Assembly (NCBI GenBank): GCA_011799875.1
Contig: CM022297.1
Location: forward strand, 521,373,783-521,437,782
Reading direction: 5' to 3'
DNA length: 64,000 nt
Origin: Thinopyrum elongatum
Taxonomy: Eukaryota; Streptophyta; Magnoliopsida; Poales; Poaceae
The position numbers and the translations under genes were made by a program. This document shows, piece after piece, positions 22,601-31,771 of this stretch (position 1 is the first letter of the stretch; each line of letters opens with the position of its first letter). The notes under the pieces were generated by a model that was not told where the DNA came from, made no database searches, and worked only from the letters and a program-made list of their open reading frames with translations.

Positions 22601-23455
22601 ACTTGCTACAATCGTTGCTTAAAAATCAAAATAAAGATAAAATACTCTTTCCTTATAACTTCAAGTGAGTGTTACTGTCTTCTGCATATTCGGTTTCCCT
22701 TATTACTCGAGGTTATAGTAATGTAATTGATGAGTTATGCATGCGTGCGCAGCTTCCACTTTATTCTCCTAGAGATTAAGCTTAAGCAGGGACTAGTAAC
22801 CGTCTTAGACTCAAGACGAAAAGATCCCAAGCAGTATGCGGTCATGACTGAAATGCTCCAGAAGTAAGTTCAATCGATCATTATAGCACCATATCGGCAA
22901 CTTTATTCATTTCCTGATATCAAGTAATTATTTTCTTTGTCTCGCAGGGTTTGAAAAGTGTTCACCGCAGAAGCTCCGGGACTGCCGGGGGAGCTGCGAT
23001 TTACACACCCGAAAGTAAGTACTACTAGCTAGTTCCACGCATCTCCCATTGATTCTAGCTATTTTCATCAATACCATTTATAATGCTTGATTATCAGTTG
23101 ATTGACCTCTATTTCTCGTAAAGTGGTTGTGGCAGGAAGGCGGGAATAATTTTTGTGGATACTACGTTTGCGAGTACATCTACAACGCGACGACCTCTAA
23201 GTGGGGCTACTCTGAAAAACAATATGAAGTGCGTAAGCAATAATATTCACATTTTTTTATTACCATCATTTGTGTTGATTTTCATTCATATATATGTATT
23301 GACCCCCTTCTTCAAATTAGATTTGGCAGATGCGGGATGAACTCCTACCACAAAATCGCATAAAAGCAATTCAAGAGGAATTGGCGGGATTCTTTCTTGA
23401 CCACGTCATCAATCCAGCCGGAGAATACCTTGTGGAACTTGACATCAGATGTTAG
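19630..23455 (+). pseudogene. CACTA-1 Transposase_24 / Ulp1-like protease gene
   Basis: Seven exons join with perfect phase: 19630-19881, 19978-22400, 22491-22664, 22753-22863, 22948-23014, 23124-23228, 23321-23455 (1,089 codons). The N-terminus is acidic. Exon 2 carries a plant Transposase_24-like region (LFRRWKNELKSMF, FEKIRDHWPAFV, RTGSGGYLKARPLW), a short coiled coil and a proline-rich linker (21380-21690). Exons 3-7 resemble a C48/Ulp1 cysteine protease: FHFILLEI for the His, VLDSRRKD for the Asp, NNFCGYYVCEYI for the nucleophile. Ulp1 enzymes remove SUMO; activity here is inferred. Lesions: TAG 20035, TGA 20830, TAG 21070, TGA 22952, and a lost acceptor at 22489-22490 (AA for AG). Each is a G:C to A:T transition relative to CACTA-2; no frameshifts are seen. 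Confidence 0.88.
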
Positions 23456-23819
23456 GGATTGTAAGAGATCTTATATTGTATATATGTAGCTAGTAGCGTC
23501 GGATAGATATACGAAAACTTGTTGTTCGACCAATCTCTCGGAGAAGGAGGAGGTCGATCACTTCTCTCTGTATATGTTCATGACGATCTTGTGTCTTTAA
23601 TGGTTTCCTTCATTTGCTTACTAGCTAACGTGTCGAGTCCTCTCTATACGTATAGTACGTAGCGTCGACCAAGCACGGAGATAAGAGAGGACACTTCTCT
23701 CTATTAGGTAGCTAACACAATATATGAAACCCCTAAATTAACCCTACAAAACCCCCAAACCACCCCCCCCCTTTCAAAAAAAAAAAACAAAAACCCCAGC
23801 TCCTGAGCTGCTGACGCGT
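23456..23819. other. 3' flank of the CACTA-1 protease gene
   Basis: Contains the probable 3' UTR (TATATTGTATATATG near 23470) and A/C-rich sequence. No further gene is seen. A matching region lies at 48729-49084. Confidence 0.6.
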
Positions 23820-24021
23820 GGATGCTCTTTGGTCCCGGTTGGTGTTACCAACCGGGACGAAAGGCCCTCCTGCCTGGGCTCGCCGCAGTGGCCACGTGGA
23901 GCCACATCTGTCCTGGTTCGTAAGCGAACCGGGACTAAAGGTGTTGGGCTTTAGTCCCGGTTCCAGAACCGGGACAAATGGGCCTCTGGAACCGGGATAA
24001 ATGGGCCTTTTTCTACTAATG
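23820..24021 (-). repeat. CACTA-1 3' subterminal repeats and terminus
   Basis: GGTCCCGGTTGG and CCAACCGGGAC motifs in both orientations lead into TTTTTCTACTAATG. The last bases differ from the expected CTACTAGTG by one transition. Confidence 0.88.
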
Positions 24022-24345
24022 TGGGTGTTGCTTGCTACGTTGTCATGGGTCTTGTCCTTGTGTCAGGGCTCTGGGTGAAAACTCTAATCTGTTTGTTTGG
24101 AGTCGGCAACGGCGCGCTTCACACCGTCATCCTCTTGGGGGTATTGTCATGGAGCTCAGGAGTCTTCAGTCGAGCCTCAGCTAAGTGTTAGGCTTGCTTT
24201 AGGTTCATGTTTCTCTTTTGAACTGCCTTGTAAGGGGGTCTTCCCATCATATTGATTCGTTCGACCGTGTACTTTGTTCTGATGTTGCTTTATAAATAAA
24301 GTGGGGCGAAAGCCTGTTTCGGAAGCAATGCAAAAACATTAACAT
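24022..24345. mobile_element. Unclassified degenerate repeat, right segment
   Basis: Continues the DNA interrupted by CACTA-1 at 10366. Ends with an A-rich stretch after GTGGGGCGAAAGCC, a 3'-end style seen in many grass retroelements. No protein can be read. Confidence 0.35.
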
Positions 24346-25500
24346 GATTTTTTCTTTTCTAGTATAAATCACGAATTGCAGATCGTTTCCAAATCATACT
24401 TTTCTCCTGTTTTGTTCTCCATTGGTAATGAGAGCTGGAAAAAAAGCAAGAAGCGGTGCATGAGATTGACGGATCATACTTTTTCCCTTTTTCACAATGG
24501 ACTTTTGCTTAGTGTGGCAGAGTGCAAAGTTTTTCCTACTATTTTTGTATTTCATTAATTTTCAAATTGGTGTCTCTTTTGTTGTTACCGTCAGCTTGTT
24601 AAGGTATACAAGGTTGGGCTTCAAAGCGGTGCATGAGATTGACGGACCTTGCTCATGTGCTAGTGTGGTGGGGAGGCAGATCGAGGAACAAGAACGGATG
24701 CTGATATAGGGCAGCTCCTCATGAAATGGAGCAGAAGATTCAGATCTCAGTACTGAAGGCCTTTTTTTCTTCCTACTAGAACGGGAGTTGCATCCTTTGC
24801 AGCATAAAGCTACAGCTCTAACATTAGTTACATTACCATGAACTCATTTCGTTCCCAAACAGACACTCTTCTCGCTTCAACTCAACTCCAAAACTATACT
24901 CTGACAGTGGATGGGAGAGGGCAAGAAAATAGCGACTCAACTCGATCTTCAGGATCTTCACTTCCTGACAAATAATCATGCTCTATCATCTGCAGCAAGA
25001 ACACACAGCCAACTTTTACATTTATCGGAAGTTACTGTAGCTCATCTGGTTGATGGCAGAGCTATCAAATGCGGTAACTCTCAGCAGTACTGTAGCCTAT
25101 CTTGTAAGTAACTCTCAGTAGCACATGGAGTACAAGTACAAGCCTACAAGGCATAGGTCAGGATGCTGCCCTGTGTTGGCAGCTCTCAACAACTTCAGTA
25201 TGGCTCCCTCTTATATGCTGATATGGTGATACCATTACTCTGCTTCTGATGAAATATGTGTCTGATCTTCCAAACAACAATGTCAGCAGATCGCCTGCGC
25301 AGTGGCCAACACCAGGCTTGATCAAAGCAGCTCAACAGTTTAACTTACTTCAACATCAGGACCACATCTGCTGGAAACAAAACTAATTCCTTGCTTACAA
25401 TACGAGGCCCCATTGACATGTTGACACCAAAACAATGACCACACAAATACTTGATCTGAGAGAGAGCCATCAAGTCTGCTCGCCCTCATAAAGCGACTTA
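24346..25500. other. No gene recognised; low-copy-looking DNA
   Basis: Both strands lack long frames. A phrase GGTGCATGAGATTGACGGA occurs twice (about 24456 and 24629), suggesting a local duplication. From about 25500 the sequence matches the 3' flank of the F-box pseudogene near 26830. Confidence 0.4.
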
Positions 25501-25656
25501 ATGGACACAAAAAATCATATTTGATGTTCAGATACCATGCAGATCCGTGCTTTCTCATCAGATAAGTACATATCAGCACAAGTTGGTTTCAGCATAACTA
25601 ACATAAGATTCCAAGATAATATAAACGACTTATGTAAACTACAAACGTGAGAACTA

Positions 25657-25751
25657 TTCCTCTGTTCCATAATTCTTGTTGTGGTTTTAGTTCAAAATAG
25701 TTTTAGTTCAAATTTTGAACTAAAACCATGACAAGAATTATGGAACGGAAG
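25657..25751. mobile_element. Stowaway-type MITE
   Basis: About 95 bp forming a near-perfect hairpin: CTGTTCCATAATTCTTGT on the left pairs with ACAAGAATTATGGAACGG on the right, flanked by TA on both sides (25655-25656, 25752-25753). Size, TA target and near-total palindromy fit Stowaway/Mariner MITEs of grasses. Confidence 0.85.
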
Positions 25752-25760
25752 TAGAGACAG

Positions 25761-25998
25761 TTAGCAAAGCGCAAAATTGGTACCTTCTTCCAAAGTGTAT
25801 GTGCTTTCAAAGGGATCAACGACAGTCAACTCATGGACGCTAGAATCCATAATGTAGCTATAAGACCAATCCGATGTAAAACAATCATAATGTACAAAGA
25901 ATGTGTCAAAGTCAAGATGTGACTTGATGCCACGATAAACCAATTGTCTTGAGACGAATGTCAAGAGATCTTATAGGATCCTGGTGTTTACGACGAGT
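25761..25998 (-). pseudogene. Partial duplicate of an F-box gene FBD exon
   Basis: Minus-strand sequence reads IRSLDIRLKTI, then after a one-base shift YRGIKSHLDFDTFFV, matching the last exon of the F-box pseudogene at 27031-27410 (ISLDIRLKTI, SGMKSDVDFATFF). The downstream flank (25500-25650) also matches the 3' flank of that gene near 26830-27020. It is therefore a tandem duplicate of the 3' part only; no F-box or LRR part was found next to it. The frameshift makes function unlikely. Confidence 0.65.
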
Positions 25999-27030
25999 TG
26001 GTTTTCTCTGGTGCAGTTGATCCCCATGTACCATTTCTATTTATTTCTTTAGCATAGAAAACCCAAATTATATTTCCATTAATTGTTGGCAAAATCTGAT
26101 CATCGGCAATGGTAGGGAGGAAATCTGGGACCGTGTCATGCATTTATAGCAGGTACTACGGGTCTGTGAGTACGAAGTCCTGCCTTGCAAGATCATAGGC
26201 GTTGGTTGCTTTGGAAAGATAGGATCACCTAGCGCCTGGGCATCCAACTGAATCAGCAACCTCCTGAGTGGTTCTACAAACTATCCGCTGTGCTCCGATA
26301 CACCATGTACTACTATCGATTCACTAACAAGCGCAATATGCATGTGATACTGCATCGTTGATTCACTAGTAAGTTTAGTGTGTTCCATCTTCGGCATTTG
26401 TATCGGCACACAATAAATCGGCAAACAATTTAGACAGTTCAGGAATTCTGAAACTGATAGCTAACAAAAGAGGGCAAGCAACCTGCACAAAGAGAGGAGC
26501 AGCAGCCAACGATGGGGCTTCATCAGAGCTGCTCAACATCATGGCCATTTATATGTCGGAAAGAAATGAAATTCGTTTGCTTCCAAGATGAAGCCCTCGG
26601 CTGAAGTGGTAGATCGACACCACATTGAAAATAGTTGTTGGTGCAAACTCGAGATATCGTAAAATATTCCGAATGCACAACTAACTACGTTCTGTACAAA
26701 TCAGGCCACTCGGCAAGGGAAAAAAAACAAGTTAATGGTAGGAATTTTAGCACCACAGTAATACCCTAAACTGATAAGGTGTTTGAAAAACAAAAGAAGC
26801 GATATCGATACTCAGAACCATCAGTTTGTGTGACTTCGTAGATATGGATAACACCACATTTGACATTCAGAAGCAGACACAACTATGCATGTACTTTCTG
26901 ATCAAATAAGTGCAGATCAGCACAAGTTGGTTTCAACAGAACCAAGACCATGAATAGCTTGTTTACAAATCACAAGGTTCCAAGATAATACAAAACTTGA
27001 GCAAACTACAAACATGAAAACTAATAAAAG
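25999..27030. other. Intergenic DNA between F-box copies
   Basis: Includes, at about 26820-27020, the 3' flank of the F-box pseudogene that is duplicated at 25500-25650. No other gene is recognised. Confidence 0.4.
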
Positions 27031-28615
27031 TTAGGACAAAGCACAAAATTTGTAAGGACGTCTCCATCTAAAGGGATCAGCTAGATCCAAATCATGGACA
27101 CCATAATCCAAACATAGCGATGAACGGAACCTGGTGTTATATGAATCCAAGCATCTCTTGAGGCCTTCTTATCCAGCTGAAGCTTCTTACGTTGTTGTCT
27201 AAAAAACTTAACTTTGTAATCACTTGGATCAACCTCCAGAGTCATTAACTCTAGCATTCCCGCATTTAGTAAGAAGAATGTGGCAAAGTCAACATCCGAC
27301 TTCATACCCGAATAATATCGCCAAACAATAGTCTTCAGTCGTATGTCAAGAGAAATTATAGTATTCCGGTATTTACGTCGCCACAATTTTTTTATCCCAG
27401 GCCCCCTTGACTAGCAAGAACATAACCAAACCAAAAACAGCCAGTTAAGAACAATAAGCAAATTAATTAGAATTGAACACTATGAACCATTAAGAAAGAG
27501 TTGTCACCTCAATGTACAACCTTTCCAAGAAAGGAAAGCATCTCATCAAGTCAATAACAGAATCCAAACTAAGAGAATGCGTATCAACACATAAAATCTT
27601 GACACTGTGCACCGTCTTCGTCAGGCTATCAACACACAATCCCTTCATGAAGCATGGGGACGACGTTAGACCAGGTATAAGTACAAGTGAAATGCCGATA
27701 TAAATGCCCGTGAAGGGAAGTAGGGATGACATAGCTACCTGAATAATTGCCGAGGAGTCGAATTTGAGTGTGGTACTACGATGACAAGAAGTAAGGCAGC
27801 CTAAGGTCTACAGTTTTGGCGCAAAGATTACCGATATACGCAGGTCAACAGTTGAACCAAGTTGAAGCAACATAAGAAGAGGGGCATTCTTGATAATGAG
27901 CTGTTCAAATCGGAGAGTTGTATGGCGCGCAAGAGATTTCACATATATGCTTCTAAGGCTGATGGAGTTGATCCGAGCACAACGGAAGCCAGAGCTGCAG
28001 CAAATCATCAAGCACTCCAGTGCAGGGCAGCCATCAAACATGGCTTGCAGCGAGCATTCAGAGATGTTGACCCAGTTAAGCGCGAGCTTCTTAAGCATAG
28101 GAAAGCGAAGCGCTTGGGCTGTGCTGTCGGGGATGTGGCACTCTCCGAATATGGCGACACAAAGGGTCCTCTGAGAAGCGGAAGGCAGCTGCCGGCGGCG
28201 GCAACGTTGGAGGTGGCAACCTGCAGTTGTCGCTGCTGCAGAGCTCAAGCTCCTGGAGGTTATCGAGTGCGGAGGACTGTAGCCAAGCGTCGACCGTGGC
28301 AGCTCGGTCGACGTGGAGGTGGTAGAAAGGTGCGCAAAAGCGGCGGACGGGCCCGTGGTGGACGGAGAGGATGTGCGACACGACGGCGTCGAGGTCACCC
28401 TGGTTGTTGCAGAGTCTGTGGTGGTCGAGGTTGAGGGGGGCGGAGCGCCAGAGGTGGCGCCACCGGTGGGCGAGGATCTGCGTGTGGGCGCCTTCCTTGG
28501 TGGGGAGCAGCGAGATGATTTCCCCGAGGAGTTCGTCGGGGAGGTTGCTGATGCAGTCGGCGCGTGTACGGCGCTGGCGTTTCTTCCTCGTCGAAGCAGG
28601 ACCTCCCGCCTCCAT
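27031..28615 (-). pseudogene. F-box / LRR / FBD protein pseudogene
   Basis: Three exons are readable on minus: 27739-28615 (ATG at 28615), 27508-27642 and 27031-27410. The first encodes an F-box near residues 15-60 (ISNLPDELLGEIISLLPTKE, then HRWRHLWRSAPLNLD) and leucine-rich sequence (LQELELCSSDN, GCPALECLMI). Exon 2 continues the repeats (VHSVKILCVD, FPFLERLYIE). Exon 3 is FBD-like. Such proteins are substrate receptors of SCF ubiquitin ligases. Lesions: one extra base near 28168 (FRFSE then out of frame to LCVAIFGECH), TAG at 27808-27810 and a frameshift near 27115 before LADPFRW. Either a recent pseudogene or several sequencing errors; splice sites are conserved. Confidence 0.85.
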
Positions 28616-29923
28616 CACCAAGATTGGGGATGCGCGTAGAGAGGAGGGGCGGCGGCGGTTTGAACATAGAAAAAAACGAATCCCAAGCGATGGATCGATG
28701 TTGGCAATATAAATCCCGACCTTTTTTCACGGGAGACGAGGTGGGCTAGGGATCTCTTCTTTGCTGTTCCCATCCCAGGCCAAACAATCGATCCAGAACA
28801 GCCTCGACTCTCCGCCTTGACTCAACTCCATCCAGTACGTACGTACGTACCTCGTGCACTGCATGCGCGCGTTAGACGCGTTTATGGATGATGGACTCCC
28901 TCGTGCACAGGAATCGATCGCGGGCGCGTGACAGGACACGATCAACACGTAGATGCGTCTTGTGCGCCGCCTCGTTCGTTGGTTCTTTTTGGTTCCTTGT
29001 CGGACGTAGATTTGCAATCTTTTTTCAGGGAGGATCATCGGTGATGGTGGCGGTGGCAGATGATCTTTTCGTCGCAAAATGCAAAGCGTCCAGACCCAGA
29101 CTCGATCTCGTCTGTGTTGTAATCAAGCGACAACGAAGGCGGCGCTAGACACCTACGGTAGTGCATGTACCCAATAGCTGTTCTCCTTCCCCGACGCCGC
29201 CGGTGAGCAGGCCTATTTTAATCTATGGCCGTCCCGACGAGGTCCGCTCAAGTCAGGTGAGGTCCTCCCTCCTCACGGCGATCGTGATAGCGATTTCCGA
29301 CCTGCACCTACATTGCAAAGGTCGTGATCCAGCACCGGGGCATGCATGACTAGTGGGGGATGGCGAGTGTATTAGAATGTGGCCGCGGTGGTGGATGCGA
29401 GGGAAGGGAAATGGGGGACGGGTGCCGGCGTCCGGTTTAAATAGGACATCTAGGGCCCTCGGGTGGCGTTGCGGCACGCGGCGTCCTAACCGTTCTCATC
29501 GGAGACGCATGTCGAATCGGCGTGTTTCCGCATGGAAACATGCGGCCAGTCTTGACTCTCACGTGACGGACATATCCGGGTCTCTTCATATCCATCCTAG
29601 ATATGGGCTAGACATGAGGTGTACTGGTGCGTGTAGGATCGTTATGAGAAGCCGGTCTAGGTCGGCTCGTTGGCTCACGTAGTTTGGATGGAGAAAAGAC
29701 ATGGCCTTTTTGAATTGCACGTCGATTGTCCGTCCGTGTGCGTGGGTCGCTCACGCCTCTCGTCCCAACACGGCGTATGAAAGAAAGAACAAAAAGAAGA
29801 TCCCATAAAAAAAACAAGAACGAGGAGAGGACGAGGCGAGCGCCTCTGCATCGATCGTCCGCAAGCAACAGCATCATCGTTCATTGCTCAACTAAAAAAA
29901 GCGTCATTCATTTGCTGGTTGAT
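28616..29923. other. 5' flank of the F-box pseudogene, no gene recognised
   Basis: A TTTATATT element lies about 90 bp upstream of the F-box ATG on minus (near 28708). A GTAC microsatellite is at 28836-28851. Other frames are short and family-free. Confidence 0.4.
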
Positions 29924-30128
29924 CACTAGTGTAGAATTGGCCCTTAGTCCCGGTTCGTGAGGGCCTTTAGTTCCGGTTCATCAACCGGGACTAAAGGGTG
30001 GGGACTAAATCCCCCCCCCCCCCCCCCCTTTAGTCCTGGTTCGTCACGACCCGGGACCAAAGACCCATCACGTGCCACGAGCCCGCGCCGGGGGCTGGGG
30101 GTCCTTTAGTCCCCAGCCGGGACTAAAA
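29924..30128 (+). mobile_element. CACTA terminus fragment
   Basis: Begins CACTAGTGTAGAA and contains several TTTAGTCCCGGTTC motifs with inverted partners and an 18-20 bp C run (about 30009-30028). It is directly followed by another CACTA terminus, so it is one end of a truncated or composite element. Confidence 0.7.
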
Positions 30129-31771
30129 CACTAGTAGAAAACAGGGCTTTGGTCCAAGCTCAATCTACACATTAGTCCCGGTTGCCTTACGAACTAGGAC
30201 TAATGTGAGCATTAGTCCCGGTTCGAGCGGCTAAGGCGCCGGGCAGGCACTAGTCCCGGTTCAAATGGGCCCTTTAGTCCCGGTTCGTGGCTCCAACCGG
30301 GACTAAAGGCTTTAGTCCCGGTTGGAGCCACGAACCGGGACTAAAACGGTTTTGAAATGTGTTTTTTATTTTTTTATTTTTTTTGTGTTTAGTTTCTGTT
30401 TTAAATTGCTTATATCTTTTAGTATATTTGATGTTTTTGAGTGATTCTTTTTGCATTAGATTCAAAATTTTGTCTAGTTTCTGTTTGTGCCATTAGTTTT
30501 CAAATTTGAATGATTTAAATATGAATTTGTTCAAATTTGCTTCAAACCCTAGATTGTGAATAATTTGAGTTTAAAAATAGTTTTTAATTTAATTCTTTTT
30601 GCTCCTAGTCACATGTTAGATTGTTGTCACAGTAAGATTTATTTGGTTATTTTTAGAATAATTTAAATTAGGATTTTAATTAAAACAGTACTGTTTTGCT
30701 TATATAGTTGTTTTAGTGCTTTAATTGTTGTTTTCAATTATTTTTAGTTAGTTCTTTCTGTAGATTTTAACATGTTGTAGTATGCTTCTGTTAGACAGCA
30801 GTAGATAATTTTTTATAATTAATTAATATTAATTTTGCTAAAGTTTTGTATTAATACTTGTTTAGCCTTTAATAATAGTTGATAGAATTAGTTTTGCTAT
30901 ATTAAAAATAATTCTTTTTGCCACTTTAATAGAATGTGACTCTGGCTTGGTTAACCTTAGTTGTGACTCTGGCTGGGACGGTACTAGCAGATGTAGTTGA
31001 CGGTAGGATTGAATGGACTAAAGGGTTTCTGCAATTTCCAAACTATACCCCCCCCCCCCACGCGCGTATCGCCATTTCAGTTTTGAAAAAAACAAAAGAA
31101 AATGATAAAAACTTCAAAAAATAAAATCCTTTGAGATGTAGTTATGTTACTACATCTACTAGTTAGGAAAATTAAAAAACATAAATTTTGACATGTTTCG
31201 CAAAAAAGTGTTATGAAAAAGTAAAACGGCAATAACTTTTGCATACGATGTCGAAAAAAAGTATAATATATCAAAATGTTCAGCACGAAAACCCGGTTCC
31301 GATTTCGACGGTCGTAGGCCGTTTTGCAAATTTTTAGAATACTCAAATTCTGAAAGGAAAAAAAAAGTTATCTTCAAATTTAAGTTTTTTTTAATTTTTG
31401 ATCAAACTATGGTCAAACTACTTATTCAAGAAATATTAGTGTTACTAAATAATTATTGTTTTTTAGAATAATAGTTTCAAACTCAAACGGTGCTTCATGC
31501 TCAAGTTCAACTCCTAAGGAATAATAGGATTGACAGCTTACTATTGTCAGGAAAACAACATGTGCAGACTTGTAAACTAGGGGGAATAGAACTCGAAAGT
31601 TAAGCGTGCTTAGGATGGGGTAGTGAGAAGATGGGTGACCAGCCGGGAAGTTAGATGATTTGGAATGAGTGGTCCATACTTGAGCAGTGATGAGGGATGA
31701 TTAGAGATTAAATTGTCAAATAATTTAGAAATTTGAAAATCAGAAAAAAAATCAAAAACCAAATTTCAAAA
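30129..31771 (+). mobile_element. Truncated CACTA-related element
   Basis: Begins CACTAGTAGAAAAC with the same first 26 bp or so as CACTA-2, then subterminal repeats to 30340. From 30360 it carries A+T-rich sequence that matches the spacer at 16450-16600 in reverse orientation (TTTTTGAGTGATTC versus GAATCACTCAAAAA). No transposase is left and no right terminus was found. From about 31090 identity to CACTA DNA is uncertain. The sequence stops abruptly at the long-LTR element. Confidence 0.6.
31588..31655 (+). ncRNA. 5S rRNA-derived segment with Pol III control elements
   Basis: Matches plant 5S rRNA around its internal promoter: GAACTCGAAAGTTAAGCGTGC (box A region), then GATGGGTGACC and GGGAAGT (intermediate element and box C). 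The 5' third of 5S is missing and several positions differ, so it is not a functional 5S gene. Confidence 0.75.

Larger units (their letters stand above)
10367..24021 (+). mobile_element. CACTA-1: 13.7-kb En/Spm-type DNA transposon
   Basis: The left end is CACTAGCAGAAAAC and the right end TTTTTCTACTAATG, a slightly mutated inverted copy of CACTAGTAGAAAA. Both ends carry many copies of TTTAGTCCCGGTT-type subterminal repeats in both orientations. Inside, in order, are a small tail-anchored protein gene, a TNP2 transposase, 337-bp tandem repeats, a second promoter, a repetitive leader, an inverted repeat and a Transposase_24/Ulp1-like gene. It matches CACTA-2 over most of its length. The flanking triplets ATG and TGG do not match, so the target duplication has decayed or was lost. 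Family is probably Jorge or Caspar-like (from memory). Confidence 0.93.

Noticed and set aside
24022..24024. 3-bp target duplication for CACTA-1
   Set aside because: Left triplet is ATG, right triplet is TGG; they do not match, so no duplication is claimed.
31588..31655. A functional 5S rRNA gene
   Set aside because: The 5' third is missing and conserved positions differ; it is a derived fragment.
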